A stretch of DNA of 35,927 nt from Eubacteriales Family XIII. Incertae Sedis bacterium (GTDB lineage: Bacteria > Bacillota > Clostridia > Peptostreptococcales > Anaerovoracaceae): the NCBI GenBank assembly GCA_031261525.1, contig JAISJM010000061.1, positions 1 to 35,927 of the forward strand, given 5' to 3'. The notes under the pieces are model-generated. The model did not search any database. It was not told the origin of the DNA and saw only the letters and a list, made by a program, of their open reading frames with translations. The translations under genes and the position numbers were made by a program. Positions 18,395 through 26,110 of this stretch are shown piece after piece. Each line of letters begins with the position of its first letter. Position 1 is the stretch's first letter.

Positions 18395-18983
18395 ACATTG
18401 CGTCGACGCTCTATATTTATCATTCACGATAATTTTAAAGTCACAAAACACAGCATCTGTTCGTTCTGCAAATCGTCGAAACCCCGTATGCGCGAGAATT
18501 CATTCTCATTCATTTTGTGAATCAGTTGTAATCTGTCGTATGGATGCAGATTCTTGCAGGTTCATGTAGTTTCATATCGGTTCATACGAATCAAATGATT
18601 AGATTACAAAAAATTGGCATTAAAACGTGTGAGATGCAAGTTAACGCTATTTTTCGTATCAATATGGTGAGAATCGCAATATCCATATATAATTGGCAAG
18701 ATATTGTTGTAAAATATAATCACAATATGGAATTTGTTTGACATTTCGATACGAAATAGTGATTGATGTAAAGATTGCGCACGAAAGAGGATAATCTTTA
18801 TCATTATGCCCGAGGGGATTTCTGGCAAATGTCACAGCGTCGCGAAAAGTTATATGATTACGCGTTGGTCATTTGCAAGAATTCCGAAAGGGATTGTTGG
18901 CTATAGAGACAGAACGATTGGGGTGCGGGATAATCCGAGATTATAACTCTGAATATACAAATAATACGAAAGAGAGTCACAAT
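18395..18983. other. long untranslated region before the EIIC gene
   Basis: No supported gene is present. The stretch holds a good promoter at 18693-18720 and a leader of about 255 bases. TTCGTATC (about 18653) and GATACGAA (about 18746) form an inverted pair flanking the promoter. I saw no clear RAT/LicT antiterminator site and no riboswitch I know. Confidence 0.55.
18693..18720 (+). promoter_or_regulatory. sigma-A-type promoter for the EIIC gene
   Basis: TTGGCA (18693-18698) is followed after 16 bases by TATAAT (18715-18720). Confidence 0.55.
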
Positions 18984-20216
18984 ATGGATAGTAGGAAGAA
19001 TGAGATGCGTGCCTCAGATAGTATGAGCCACACAAACGACAACAAACGCAACGACAAACGCGACAATAAAAACGACGACTCAAGTCACAAACACAACAAC
19101 AAAATTACCACTACGTTGAAACGTGGTGTCGACAAAGTTATCGATATTTTATCATCGATTTTTATGCCGATTGTCTCGCTTCTCGTTGCTTGCGGAATAC
19201 TCAAAGCTGTGCTTATGGTGCTTACGACAACAGGCGTGATGACCGAGACTAGCTTTAATTATATCGTGCTCAATGCGATCGGCAGCAGCGTCTTCTATTT
19301 TCTGCCATTTTTCGTTGCAGTGACTGCGGGAAAGAAATTTGGAGCAGATCAATTTACATCGATGATGCTTGCCGCTGCGATTATCATGCCAGAAATTCTG
19401 TCGGCGATGGATTCCTCCGAATCGTTGAAACTATTCTTTATTCCCGTGAAGCATGTGACGTATACTTCCAGTGTATTGCCGATGATTCTTGGCGTATTTG
19501 TGTTGTCGAAACTTGAGCGTTTATTGAAGAAAATCATCCCAGAAATGGTAAAAGATTTCTTTGTGCCGCTTCTAGGCGTTGGTATTTCGGCATTGCTTAC
19601 ACTTTATATCTGTGGCCAAATCGGATCCATTGTAAGTGATGGCATCGCATATGGCATCAAGTCTTTTATCGCGGTATCGCCAGTTGCGGTCGGCGGCGTG
19701 CTCGGTGCATTTTGGCAGGTTATGGTGACATTCGGTTTGCAATGGAGCGTCATCCCTGTTGCAATCAATAATATAGCAGTCAATGGTTATGATACGATAT
19801 TTGCGCTCGTCGCGGCTTCACCATTTGGACAGGCTGGCGCATGTCTCGCTGTTGCAATCAAGGCGAAGAATAAGAAATTTAAAGTGACGGCATTTACGGC
19901 TGCATTGTCTGGGATTCTTGGCATTACGGAGCCTGCAATATTTGCAGTCAATCTGCCGCGAAAAAAGCCGATGTTTATTGGCTGTATTGCTGCCGGAATT
20001 GGCGGCATTTTCATAGGAATTGGCGGTGCGACTATGAAGGCATTTGCGCTACCTGGATTGATTACGCTTCCTGTGTATCTTGGAAAAGGATTCGTGTGGT
20101 TGATTCTTGGTTGCGCCGTGTCGTTCACATTGTCCACGATTGGGACATTGTTATTTTATAGGGACGTGTCAACTGAGACCATCGATAATGATATCAACGG
20201 AGATATTGTCAAATGA
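18984..20216 (+). CDS. orphan PTS membrane subunit EIIC, glucose/beta-glucoside superfamily
   Basis: This is an integral membrane sugar-translocating EIIC domain of about 410 residues. AAAGAGAG lies seven bases before the ATG at 18984; the frame extends to 18873, but that part looks non-coding. Residues 1-40 are very hydrophilic and rich in Asn, Asp, Lys and His. Then about ten hydrophobic helices follow, starting VIDILSSIFMPIVSLLVACGILKAV. The family hallmark GILGITEPAIFAVNLPRKKP and the nearby GGIFIGIGGATMKAFALPG are present. There is no EIIB domain (Cys motif) at the N-terminus and no EIIA domain at the C-terminus, unlike BglF-type permeases, and no such genes are beside it. It must borrow EIIA/EIIB from elsewhere, or not act as a normal PTS permease. 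The substrate is unknown. Confidence 0.88.
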   Translation: MDSRKNEMRASDSMSHTNDNKRNDKRDNKNDDSSHKHNNKITTTLKRGVDKVIDILSSIFMPIVSLLVACGILKAVLMVLTTTGVMTETSFNYIVLNAIGSSVFYFLPFFVAVTAGKKFGADQFTSMMLAAAIIMPEILSAMDSSESLKLFFIPVKHVTYTSSVLPMILGVFVLSKLERLLKKIIPEMVKDFFVPLLGVGISALLTLYICGQIGSIVSDGIAYGIKSFIAVSPVAVGGVLGAFWQVMVTFGLQWSVIPVAINNIAVNGYDTIFALVAASPFGQAGACLAVAIKAKNKKFKVTAFTAALSGILGITEPAIFAVNLPRKKPMFIGCIAAGIGGIFIGIGGATMKAFALPGLITLPVYLGKGFVWLILGCAVSFTLSTIGTLLFYRDVSTETIDNDINGDIVK

Positions 20217-20535
20217 TATTGTCGATTGAGGGTTAACTGTGATGCATCGTTTTTGTGAGACATCTAGAATGTAATTTTTTGCAGATTCGAATCTACGATG
20301 AAACTATGAATGACGCTTTATGTGAACCACAGATGTCTTGCTGACTGAATCGCAAATAGTATTAAGTGCGTTATTGATAATCACATTTATGTAACAATTT
20401 TGAATTGAATTTTATAAGTTATTCATAACAAAAACGTGATACAATGAATTGTCGCGTTTTTTGTATTTTAGAGATGCTATGAAAACGCATCAATTTTTAT
20501 ATTTGTAAGTGAAAGAAATTATTAGGAGTAATTGA
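20217..20535. other. intergenic region with a possible extended -10 promoter
   Basis: The stretch is A/T-rich with no coding signal. An extended -10 (TG at 20437-20438, TACAAT at 20440-20445) could serve the ATPase gene at 20536, though no good -35 is seen. A GATTCGAATC motif near 20285 resembles a tRNA T-arm, but no tRNA surrounds it. Confidence 0.4.
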
Positions 20536-22170
20536 TTGTTTAGAGTTGCGATAGAAGAAGTCCGAAAAAAATTGAAACATGAGTCGCATCGTCCCGTTGT
20601 CATCCGCGGTGCAAAGGGGACTGGGAAGACTTGGCTTATGGAGTATATTGCCGAGAAATATTACGATGATTATATTTATGTGTCCTTTGATTATTCAATG
20701 CAAAATTCGATGCAAAATCTTATGGATGCTGATATGTTTGCTGAGTCTGCATCAGATTCGAATGTCGTCCTAGCACACGCCAAGGATCAGTTTATTGGGA
20801 AAATGTTAGAAAATATATTTGAAACAGCTTCCGATCCACAGGTTGTTATCGATGCATTGCTTAATCGTTATGCAATCAAACCAAAGAATTCGCTCATTAT
20901 ATTTGATGAAATTCAAGATTGCCCAGAAGCTCTCGTAGCTTTGGGATATCTTGGTGCAAATAACCCAAATATCGATATCATAGCGGCGAGTTCATTTGCT
21001 GAGGCACCACCATCAAGACGTGCACGATTAGAAGATGCAATGAAAAAATGGGATGAGATGATTACAGAACCAGCATCTCTTGTTGCTGTCATGGATTTGT
21101 ATCCGCTAACTTTTGACGAATTCATTCATGCACTCGGTGATGATGAGTTGTACGAATTATTTCAACAGAAAAAAACAGAAATTTTAAATGCACACAAAGA
21201 TCAATTCGAAGATTATTATTATAAATATTTGACGATTGGCGGTATGCCTGAATGTGTATTGGCATATGTCGAAAGTCAGATAGTAGATACTGCAAACCAG
21301 ACAGTAAATAATGAAAGTCGGACAACATATGCCGAAAGTCAGGCAGCAAATTCTGCACCAGACATAGTGATTTCATCACAGCCTCCATTAGCATCAGATA
21401 CCAAGCAGAATTTATCACCTCACAGAAATGACGTAAATAGCTCCAATAAATTAGAACATATTCGCGACAAAAATGTGATTGATACAATTCTCTCAATTCA
21501 AAAACGAATCTTAACGCAGTATGAAATAGAGGCGAAATTGCGCTCCGAAAAGAAATATACAAAGAAGATAGATGCGATTCTATCCAGCCTTCCTGAGCAA
21601 ACGGGACAGAAATTCATGGTGGGTCGCATCGATTCAAAAGCGCGAATCCGCGAATATCAGCCGGCGATAGATTGGCTTTCGGGTGCATATTTTACCTATA
21701 AAATAAACCGCGTGACAGAGGCAAAGTCGCCACTAAAATCATATGAAGATCCAAAAGCATATAAATTATTTCTACCAGATGTGGGGTTATTATCCTGCTT
21801 ATTATTGGAAGATGGTGCACATCCGACATTGGATTTTATAAAGACGTTATACAAAATGGATTCATGGCAGGAGACATATCTGAAGTTGGCACAGCAATTT
21901 GTCGTGCAGCAGGTCATTTCTAAATCGAAACTTCGACCAGCCTATTGGCTTAGTAAGACTGGCAAGGCGACGATTGACGTTCTCGTAGATATCGGAACAG
22001 AAGTCGTGCCAATCGATATCAATCCAACGGGCAATACAAAGTCGAAAAAACTCGATGTATATATACAGAAAAACAATCCACGCCTCGCAATGAAAGCCTA
22101 CAATCAAGATGCAAAGCTCGAGGCAGGCTTGGTAGAATTGCCCATATTTGGCGTTGGGATCTTGTCATGA
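20536..22170 (+). CDS. AAA-type ATPase with C-terminal DUF4143 and a low-complexity insert
   Basis: Translation probably starts at TTG (20536), seven bases after AGGAG (20524-20528); 544 residues. Walker A is GAKGTGKTWL (about residues 25-34) and Walker B is LIIFDEIQD (about 120). A sensor-like IIAASSFAEAP follows. The C-terminal half has DUF4143 features: AYFTYKINRVTEA, LFLPDVGLLSCLL, then a nuclease-like end with AYWLSKTGKATIDVLVDIGTEVVPIDI. Residues about 248-312 form a Ser/Asn/Gln/Ala-rich stretch (TANQTVNNESRTTYAESQAA...) that interrupts the core where other members have a short loop, making the protein longer than the usual 400-450. It is a distant paralogue of the gene at the left edge. 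Its role is unknown; such ATPases are often scattered, single-gene transcription units, as here. Confidence 0.85.
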   Translation: MFRVAIEEVRKKLKHESHRPVVIRGAKGTGKTWLMEYIAEKYYDDYIYVSFDYSMQNSMQNLMDADMFAESASDSNVVLAHAKDQFIGKMLENIFETASDPQVVIDALLNRYAIKPKNSLIIFDEIQDCPEALVALGYLGANNPNIDIIAASSFAEAPPSRRARLEDAMKKWDEMITEPASLVAVMDLYPLTFDEFIHALGDDELYELFQQKKTEILNAHKDQFEDYYYKYLTIGGMPECVLAYVESQIVDTANQTVNNESRTTYAESQAANSAPDIVISSQPPLASDTKQNLSPHRNDVNSSNKLEHIRDKNVIDTILSIQKRILTQYEIEAKLRSEKKYTKKIDAILSSLPEQTGQKFMVGRIDSKARIREYQPAIDWLSGAYFTYKINRVTEAKSPLKSYEDPKAYKLFLPDVGLLSCLLLEDGAHPTLDFIKTLYKMDSWQETYLKLAQQFVVQQVISKSKLRPAYWLSKTGKATIDVLVDIGTEVVPIDINPTGNTKSKKLDVYIQKNNPRLAMKAYNQDAKLEAGLVELPIFGVGILS

Positions 22171-22658
22171 TGACATAGACGCAGGTGTGCTCTGAATAGG
22201 TGCAAACATAAACGCATTCACAATTTTGACGACATCTCTGTCTCTAATACCCTTCACTTTTGAAAAATATTTCAAAAAATGGTACAGATTTCATCGAATA
22301 CATGAAAAGCTCAATATATAGATAGCGTGAAAAAGTCGACATTTTCACCGATTTATGCCCTTATTTATGTGAAAAACGCGAGTTTTTCGCGCTTGTAAGA
22401 TCCAAATCCTCAATCGTCATACCGACACATAATCATGATTTTCATTACGAAAATCTACAACTTTTACATCGCGTACGAGTTAAGTCATTTTAAAGCTTGC
22501 TACAGTTTTTAACGAAAGTTGCAAAGTGTGATAAAATGATATATACGCTATATAAAGTGTACTACTGTTCCAAAAAAGAATAACATAAAAGTGTGGGCAA
22601 TATAGCCCGCTTTAATAACGAATTTGTGCTACTGCTAGGCGGTGGAATGGAGGTACAA
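22171..22658. other. intergenic region upstream of the DUF6440-DUF2520 pair
   Basis: No supported gene. A weak hairpin (GTGAAAA 22327-22333 with TTTTCAC 22342-22348) and an AAAAAC/GTTTTT pair follow the ATPase gene; neither is a strong terminator. TTGCAA (22519-22524) with TATACG 17 bases on is a weak promoter candidate for the downstream pair. Confidence 0.4.
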
Positions 22659-22901
22659 ATGAAAAATTCGAGATTCGATATCCAAGAGAGAGATTCCGTT
22701 GCGATTGGTACGACAACGATTATTCTCATTGATAAAGAAACAGGTGTCAATTATTTGATGGTACAAAGTGGCTATGGCGCTGGACTCACCCCATTATTGG
22801 ACGAAAATGGAAATGTCGTCGTAACGAAAGATAGAGATTCAAATACGCGCACATATGATAATGCATATGGCACAAGAAGTGAAAATGGTGATAAAAAATG
22901 A
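22659..22901 (+). CDS. small DUF6440-like protein
   Basis: The 80-residue protein starts at the ATG at 22659, since ATGGAGGT lies just upstream; the frame extends to GTG 22593 without a ribosome-binding site. The conserved core TTTIILIDKETGVNYL followed by QSGYGAGLTPLLDENGN matches what I recall of DUF6440, small Firmicutes proteins of unknown function. It has no signal peptide or membrane helix. The last 25 residues are polar and poor in hydrophobics. Its stop overlaps the next start by four bases (ATGA), so the two are translationally coupled and probably functionally linked. I cannot assign a reaction. Confidence 0.82.
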   Translation: MKNSRFDIQERDSVAIGTTTIILIDKETGVNYLMVQSGYGAGLTPLLDENGNVVVTKDRDSNTRTYDNAYGTRSENGDKK

Positions 22902-24061
22902 TAAATGTTGGATTTATAGGCGCTGGCAAAGTTGGGCTTTCTCTTGGTGCGATGATTGCCACATACTCAGATAAGCATGACGCAAAAGTTGTTGGTTACG
23001 CATCTGGTCGCTTACATAATGCGGTCGGTGATGGTACGGAAACAACTTATACTGGGTCACATAACGGACAGACACTTTCGGAACAGCAAGCGGATATTGG
23101 AAGGATAAGTTTGGATACGCTCGTTAAAAAGAGCGACTTGATTTTTATTACAGTTCCTGATGACAATATTTCCGAGGTGAGCAATCAGATTCGAACGCAT
23201 AGTGCGTCGAGGGAGATTGATTTATCTCGCAAAGCATTTATTCACACAAGTGGCGCGCACACATCTGATGACATTTGCGCGCTGAAAGAACTTGGCGCTA
23301 CGGTCGGATCGTTACATCCGCTGCTTGCGGTCAAAGATAATTCGTCGGAAGACTTGCTGAAAAATGCATATTATACATTCGAGGGGGACATCGGCGCATA
23401 TGATCGCGTGGTGGATGCGATGGGCTATTTACGGCATCACACGGAGATTCTTGCCAAGGATAAGAAGGTTTTGTATCATGCGGCAAGTGTATATTTCTCA
23501 AATTTCGTCGTCGGCCTCGCCTCCATCGGCGAAGAAATTCTTGCAACCTGCGGGCTACCTGAAGCGTTTGCAAAAGAAGCATGGAAGCATTTATTTATCG
23601 CAAATGCACACAATGTAGTCGACGTTGGACCGACCGCAGCGCTCACGGGTCCAGCCCTTCGCGGTGATGCAGGGACAATCTCTGGACATCTTGAACAATT
23701 GGGCCGATTGAGACAAGAAGTGATATCTGAAAAATTTGATAACAATGATAGCAATGGTTTTAGAAATCCTGACAGCCGTGGTAGCTATGGCAATGGTCAC
23801 GATGGCGGCAGTGAGAGCAACAACAGTGAAAACTGTGAAAACCACAACAACGTTGGCAACTGTTTGAATGACAACAGCAGTGCGAATTGTAGCAACGGCG
23901 GCAGTGATGACAGCGACAGCAATTGTGACATTTGCAAGCATGATTTCTCTGTCGACAACGTCCGCATTTACGAAGAAATTACGAAACAGCTCCTCAAGAT
24001 TGCCGAAACGCGCAATCCTGAAAAAGACTATTCTCGAGTCGCGCAAGTGCTCACCTCGTAG
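22898..24061 (+). CDS. Rossmann-fold DUF2520 oxidoreductase, PanG-type ketopantoate reductase candidate
   Basis: The N-terminus MINVGFIGAGKVGLSLGAMI is an NAD(P)-binding Rossmann loop, followed by VVGYASGR and LIFITVPDDNISEV. FIHTSGAHTSDDICALKELGATVGSLHPLLAV marks the junction to the helical DUF2520 domain, which continues YHAASVYFSNFVVGLASIGEEIL and NVVDVGPTAALTGPALRGDAGTI. The family includes, as I recall, PanG, the ketopantoate reductase described in Francisella that replaces PanE. That would supply the pantoate needed by PanC here, with PanB making the ketopantoate. This functional link is inference; panB and panC are 6 kb away on the other strand. Residues about 283-345 are an unusual Asn/Ser/Asp/Gly stretch with several Cys (CEN, NCL, NCS, NCDIC), inserted before the last helices. 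The gene overlaps the DUF6440-like gene by four bases. Confidence 0.85.
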   Translation: MINVGFIGAGKVGLSLGAMIATYSDKHDAKVVGYASGRLHNAVGDGTETTYTGSHNGQTLSEQQADIGRISLDTLVKKSDLIFITVPDDNISEVSNQIRTHSASREIDLSRKAFIHTSGAHTSDDICALKELGATVGSLHPLLAVKDNSSEDLLKNAYYTFEGDIGAYDRVVDAMGYLRHHTEILAKDKKVLYHAASVYFSNFVVGLASIGEEILATCGLPEAFAKEAWKHLFIANAHNVVDVGPTAALTGPALRGDAGTISGHLEQLGRLRQEVISEKFDNNDSNGFRNPDSRGSYGNGHDGGSESNNSENCENHNNVGNCLNDNSSANCSNGGSDDSDSNCDICKHDFSVDNVRIYEEITKQLLKIAETRNPEKDYSRVAQVLTS

Positions 24062-24320
24062 CAGAATGCGACAGTGTGGCAAGAGTGATGAAGATGTAAT
24101 CGTGTTGCTGATGACGTGTTGGTGGATGGTCGTCAAGATTGTAATCGTGATAACAATTAATTGTAGCGGTAAAAATCGCGATGGCGTTGTATGCATCAGA
24201 TTTGCATGAATATGCACCGATAAAATCATCACAATCAAAATAGATTCAATATTTGAAATGATGTATGTTGATGACACATTCGTGAAATTTCACAAAATCC
24301 GATTTGTATTGAATTAAATT

Positions 24321-24349
24321 TTGTTAAAATAATAGTTGAATACTAAAAT
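24321..24349 (+). promoter_or_regulatory. candidate promoter of the LacI-family regulator
   Basis: TTGTTA (24321-24326) is followed after 17 bases by TAAAAT (24344-24349). The operator-like site at 24372 lies 23 bases downstream of the -10. Confidence 0.4.
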
Positions 24350-24371
24350 ATATGAGTATATAATTAAAATT

Positions 24372-24392
24372 ACTTAATCGATTTCGTAAAGT
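24372..24392. promoter_or_regulatory. operator-like site before the regulator gene
   Basis: CTTAATCGATT (24373-24383) matches ten or more bases of the TAATCGATTAAG blocks upstream of the beta-glucosidase and importer genes. The site is ACTTAATC on the left and TCGTAAAGT on the right, an imperfect palindrome. It would allow autoregulation. Confidence 0.5.
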
Positions 24393-24482
24393 AGGCATCA
24401 TGCCACACAGACGAAGAATGTATCAAAATAAATATGAAACAACATTATGAAGCGAAACACTGCGCGGAAATAGGGGATCACA

Positions 24483-25505
24483 ATGGTATCAATGAAAAAT
24501 GTTGCAGACGCATGCGGCGTATCTGTAGCGACAGTAAGCAAAGCACTCAATGACCATAGCGATATTGGCCAGACAACAAAAGACGCTGTGAGACAAAAGG
24601 CGAAGGAGCTCGGATATTTTGCCAATTCATCGGCGCGAAGCTTGCGCACGAGCAAAAGTTATAACATTGGCATTTTATTTGAGGATGAGGCGCGAAGTGG
24701 ACTCACGCATGATTTCTTTTCGAGTGTTATCAACAGTTTCAAAGTGACCGTGGAAAAACTCGGCTATGACATTACATTTATCAATAACCGTGGAACAGGA
24801 AAACTTCCGATGTCATTTCTAGGACACTGCAAATATCGTGGCTTCGATGGTGTGATGATTGTTTGTATGGATATGAGAGATGCGGAAGTGCGGGAGCTTG
24901 CCGAGAGCGATTTGCCGATTGTTGCAATCGATTATCAATTTAAAGATAAACTTGCGGTGTTTTCAAATAACAATGATGGCGTTCATAAACTTGCGACATA
25001 CGCCTACGAGCAGGGGCACCGTAAGATTGCATATATTCACGGTGCGGCATCTCATGTAACGGAGAAACGTGTGGATAGTTTTTTTGAATTTGTGAAAGAG
25101 AAGGGGCTTGAGCAGGATATTCCTGAAGAATATATCCGAATCGCAGATTATCGAAATGTCGATGCTGCAGCAAAGGAGACGGAGGCTCTTTTGGATTTGC
25201 CGAATCCACCAACATGCATTTTGTATCCCGATGATTTTTCCACAATTGGTGGAATCAATGTGTTCAAAGCGAGAAATATGCGTATTCCTGAGGATATCTC
25301 GATTGCCGGGTACGATGGGATTCAGATTGCGTCTGTGCTGGAACCAAAACTGACTACGATAAAGCAAGATACAGTGGGCATGGGCAAAGCCGCAGCGATT
25401 AATTTGATTAACTACATTGAGAATCCTGAAGGAAATCAGGTGATGACCGAGGTGCTCGACGTAACACTTGTTGAAGGCAAGTCCCTTGGAAAACTTGGAA
25501 AATAG
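24483..25505 (+). CDS. LacI-family transcriptional regulator
   Basis: The 340-residue protein starts at the ATG at 24483, five bases after AGGGGA. The N-terminal helix-turn-helix is typical: MKNVADACGVSVATVSKALND, then the hinge helix NSSARSLRTSKS, whose Leu is the residue that intercalates at a central CpG step in LacI-type operators. The periplasmic-binding-protein-like sensor domain follows from about residue 60: NIGILFEDEA, HRKIAYIHGAA, PTCILYPDDFSTIGG, and ISIAGYDGIQIA. It stands immediately before a GH1 beta-glucosidase gene and a sugar ABC importer. The TTAATCGATTAA-like sites in front of those genes and of itself have the central CG such regulators prefer. I infer that it represses the locus until a beta-glucoside or its product binds; activation cannot be excluded. 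Confidence 0.93.
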   Translation: MVSMKNVADACGVSVATVSKALNDHSDIGQTTKDAVRQKAKELGYFANSSARSLRTSKSYNIGILFEDEARSGLTHDFFSSVINSFKVTVEKLGYDITFINNRGTGKLPMSFLGHCKYRGFDGVMIVCMDMRDAEVRELAESDLPIVAIDYQFKDKLAVFSNNNDGVHKLATYAYEQGHRKIAYIHGAASHVTEKRVDSFFEFVKEKGLEQDIPEEYIRIADYRNVDAAAKETEALLDLPNPPTCILYPDDFSTIGGINVFKARNMRIPEDISIAGYDGIQIASVLEPKLTTIKQDTVGMGKAAAINLINYIENPEGNQVMTEVLDVTLVEGKSLGKLGK

Positions 25506-25621
25506 TCTCGTCTATGTGACTTTGGAAATATCTACCGTATGTGTATTATTACTGTGTATTTGTATTGCATATTCGTACTAGCTTATGAAAGATGGGTCAT
25601 AATTATAATAAAGGTTCGCTT

Positions 25622-25658
25622 AATGAGGCTGATTCCAATTATGGGATTTAGCCTCATT
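25622..25658 (+). terminator. intrinsic terminator of the LacI-family gene
   Basis: A 9-bp stem AATGAGGCT/AGCCTCATT (25622-25630, 25650-25658) runs straight into TTTTATATTC. It lies about 115 bases after the stop. Confidence 0.75.
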
Positions 25659-25876
25659 TTTATATTCATACAAATTTATATGAACATAAAGCATGAAGCA
25701 TAAAGCATGAAACTTTATAGAAAACTCTGAAGCTCTCAAAATCCGCTCCTATTAAATCTTTTGTATCTTATGACATTAGTACGACCGTAGTAGGACATTA
25801 TAAATGAGCGGAATGTCCATCTGTGCGAATTCACAAATTACGTGAACGAATTCTAAAATAAATTCTGACAAATCCA

Positions 25877-25905
25877 TTGACAAATGCGGTATAAAACTAT
25901 AATAT
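25877..25905 (+). promoter_or_regulatory. promoter of the beta-glucosidase gene
   Basis: A consensus TTGACA (25877-25882) is followed by TAATAT after 17 bases, or TATAAT (25898-25903) after 15. The operator block starts three bases beyond. Confidence 0.6.
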
Positions 25906-25907
25906 TA

Positions 25908-25936
25908 GCGTAATCGATTAAGTTAATCCATTAAGT
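25908..25936. promoter_or_regulatory. 29-bp LacI-type operator block, copy 1
   Basis: The block holds TAATCGATTA (25911-25920, perfect palindrome with central CG) and, next to it, GTTAATCCATTAAGT (25922-25936, near-palindrome). It is identical over 29 bases to 27630-27658. Its position just after the -10 fits repression by the LacI-family protein encoded upstream. Confidence 0.7.
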
Positions 25937-25977
25937 CGGGTGCAATGACATTATTTAAAGATGTGTTACACGGTTAT

Positions 25978-26040
25978 GTTGCATCACAATGCGCAGTAAT
26001 ATACATGGCATAGATCTGTTGCATCACAATACGCAGCAAT
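25978..26040. repeat. two 23-base direct repeats in the beta-glucosidase leader
   Basis: Positions 25978-26000 and 26018-26040 match at 21 of 23 bases (core GTTGCATCACAAT, then CGCAG and AAT). Their starts are 40 bases apart, close to four helical turns. They could bind a regulator cooperatively or reflect a duplication. Confidence 0.6.
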
Positions 26041-26110
26041 CAGGCAAGATGGGGACTTTCGAGACAATTAGATAACGAGTTAGTAGAGCGAGGATCAAGG
26101 AGATGATAGC

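Larger units (their letters stand above)
24062..24482. other. intergenic region upstream of the LacI-family gene
   Basis: No supported gene; a 228-codon open frame on the minus strand here mostly mirrors the DUF2520 gene. The right half is A/T-rich and holds the regulator's promoter and an operator-like site. Confidence 0.5.
25506..26110. other. 605-base regulatory intergenic region before the beta-glucosidase gene
   Basis: No gene is supported. It contains the regulator's terminator, a 13-base tandem repeat (CATAAAGCATGAA at 25685-25697 and 25699-25711), the promoter and operator of the GH1 gene, and two 23-base direct repeats in the GH1 leader. Confidence 0.6.

Noticed and set aside
18721..18983. 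RAT-type antiterminator site for a BglG/LicT protein before the EIIC gene
   Set aside because: No overlapping RAT and terminator pair could be found in the leader.
20284..20296. GATTCGAATC resembling a tRNA T-arm
   Set aside because: No acceptor stem, anticodon arm or D-arm can be drawn around it.
23591..24277. 228-codon open frame on the minus strand
   Set aside because: It mirrors the low-complexity end of the DUF2520 gene (Val/Ile/Thr runs) and shows no protein family pattern.
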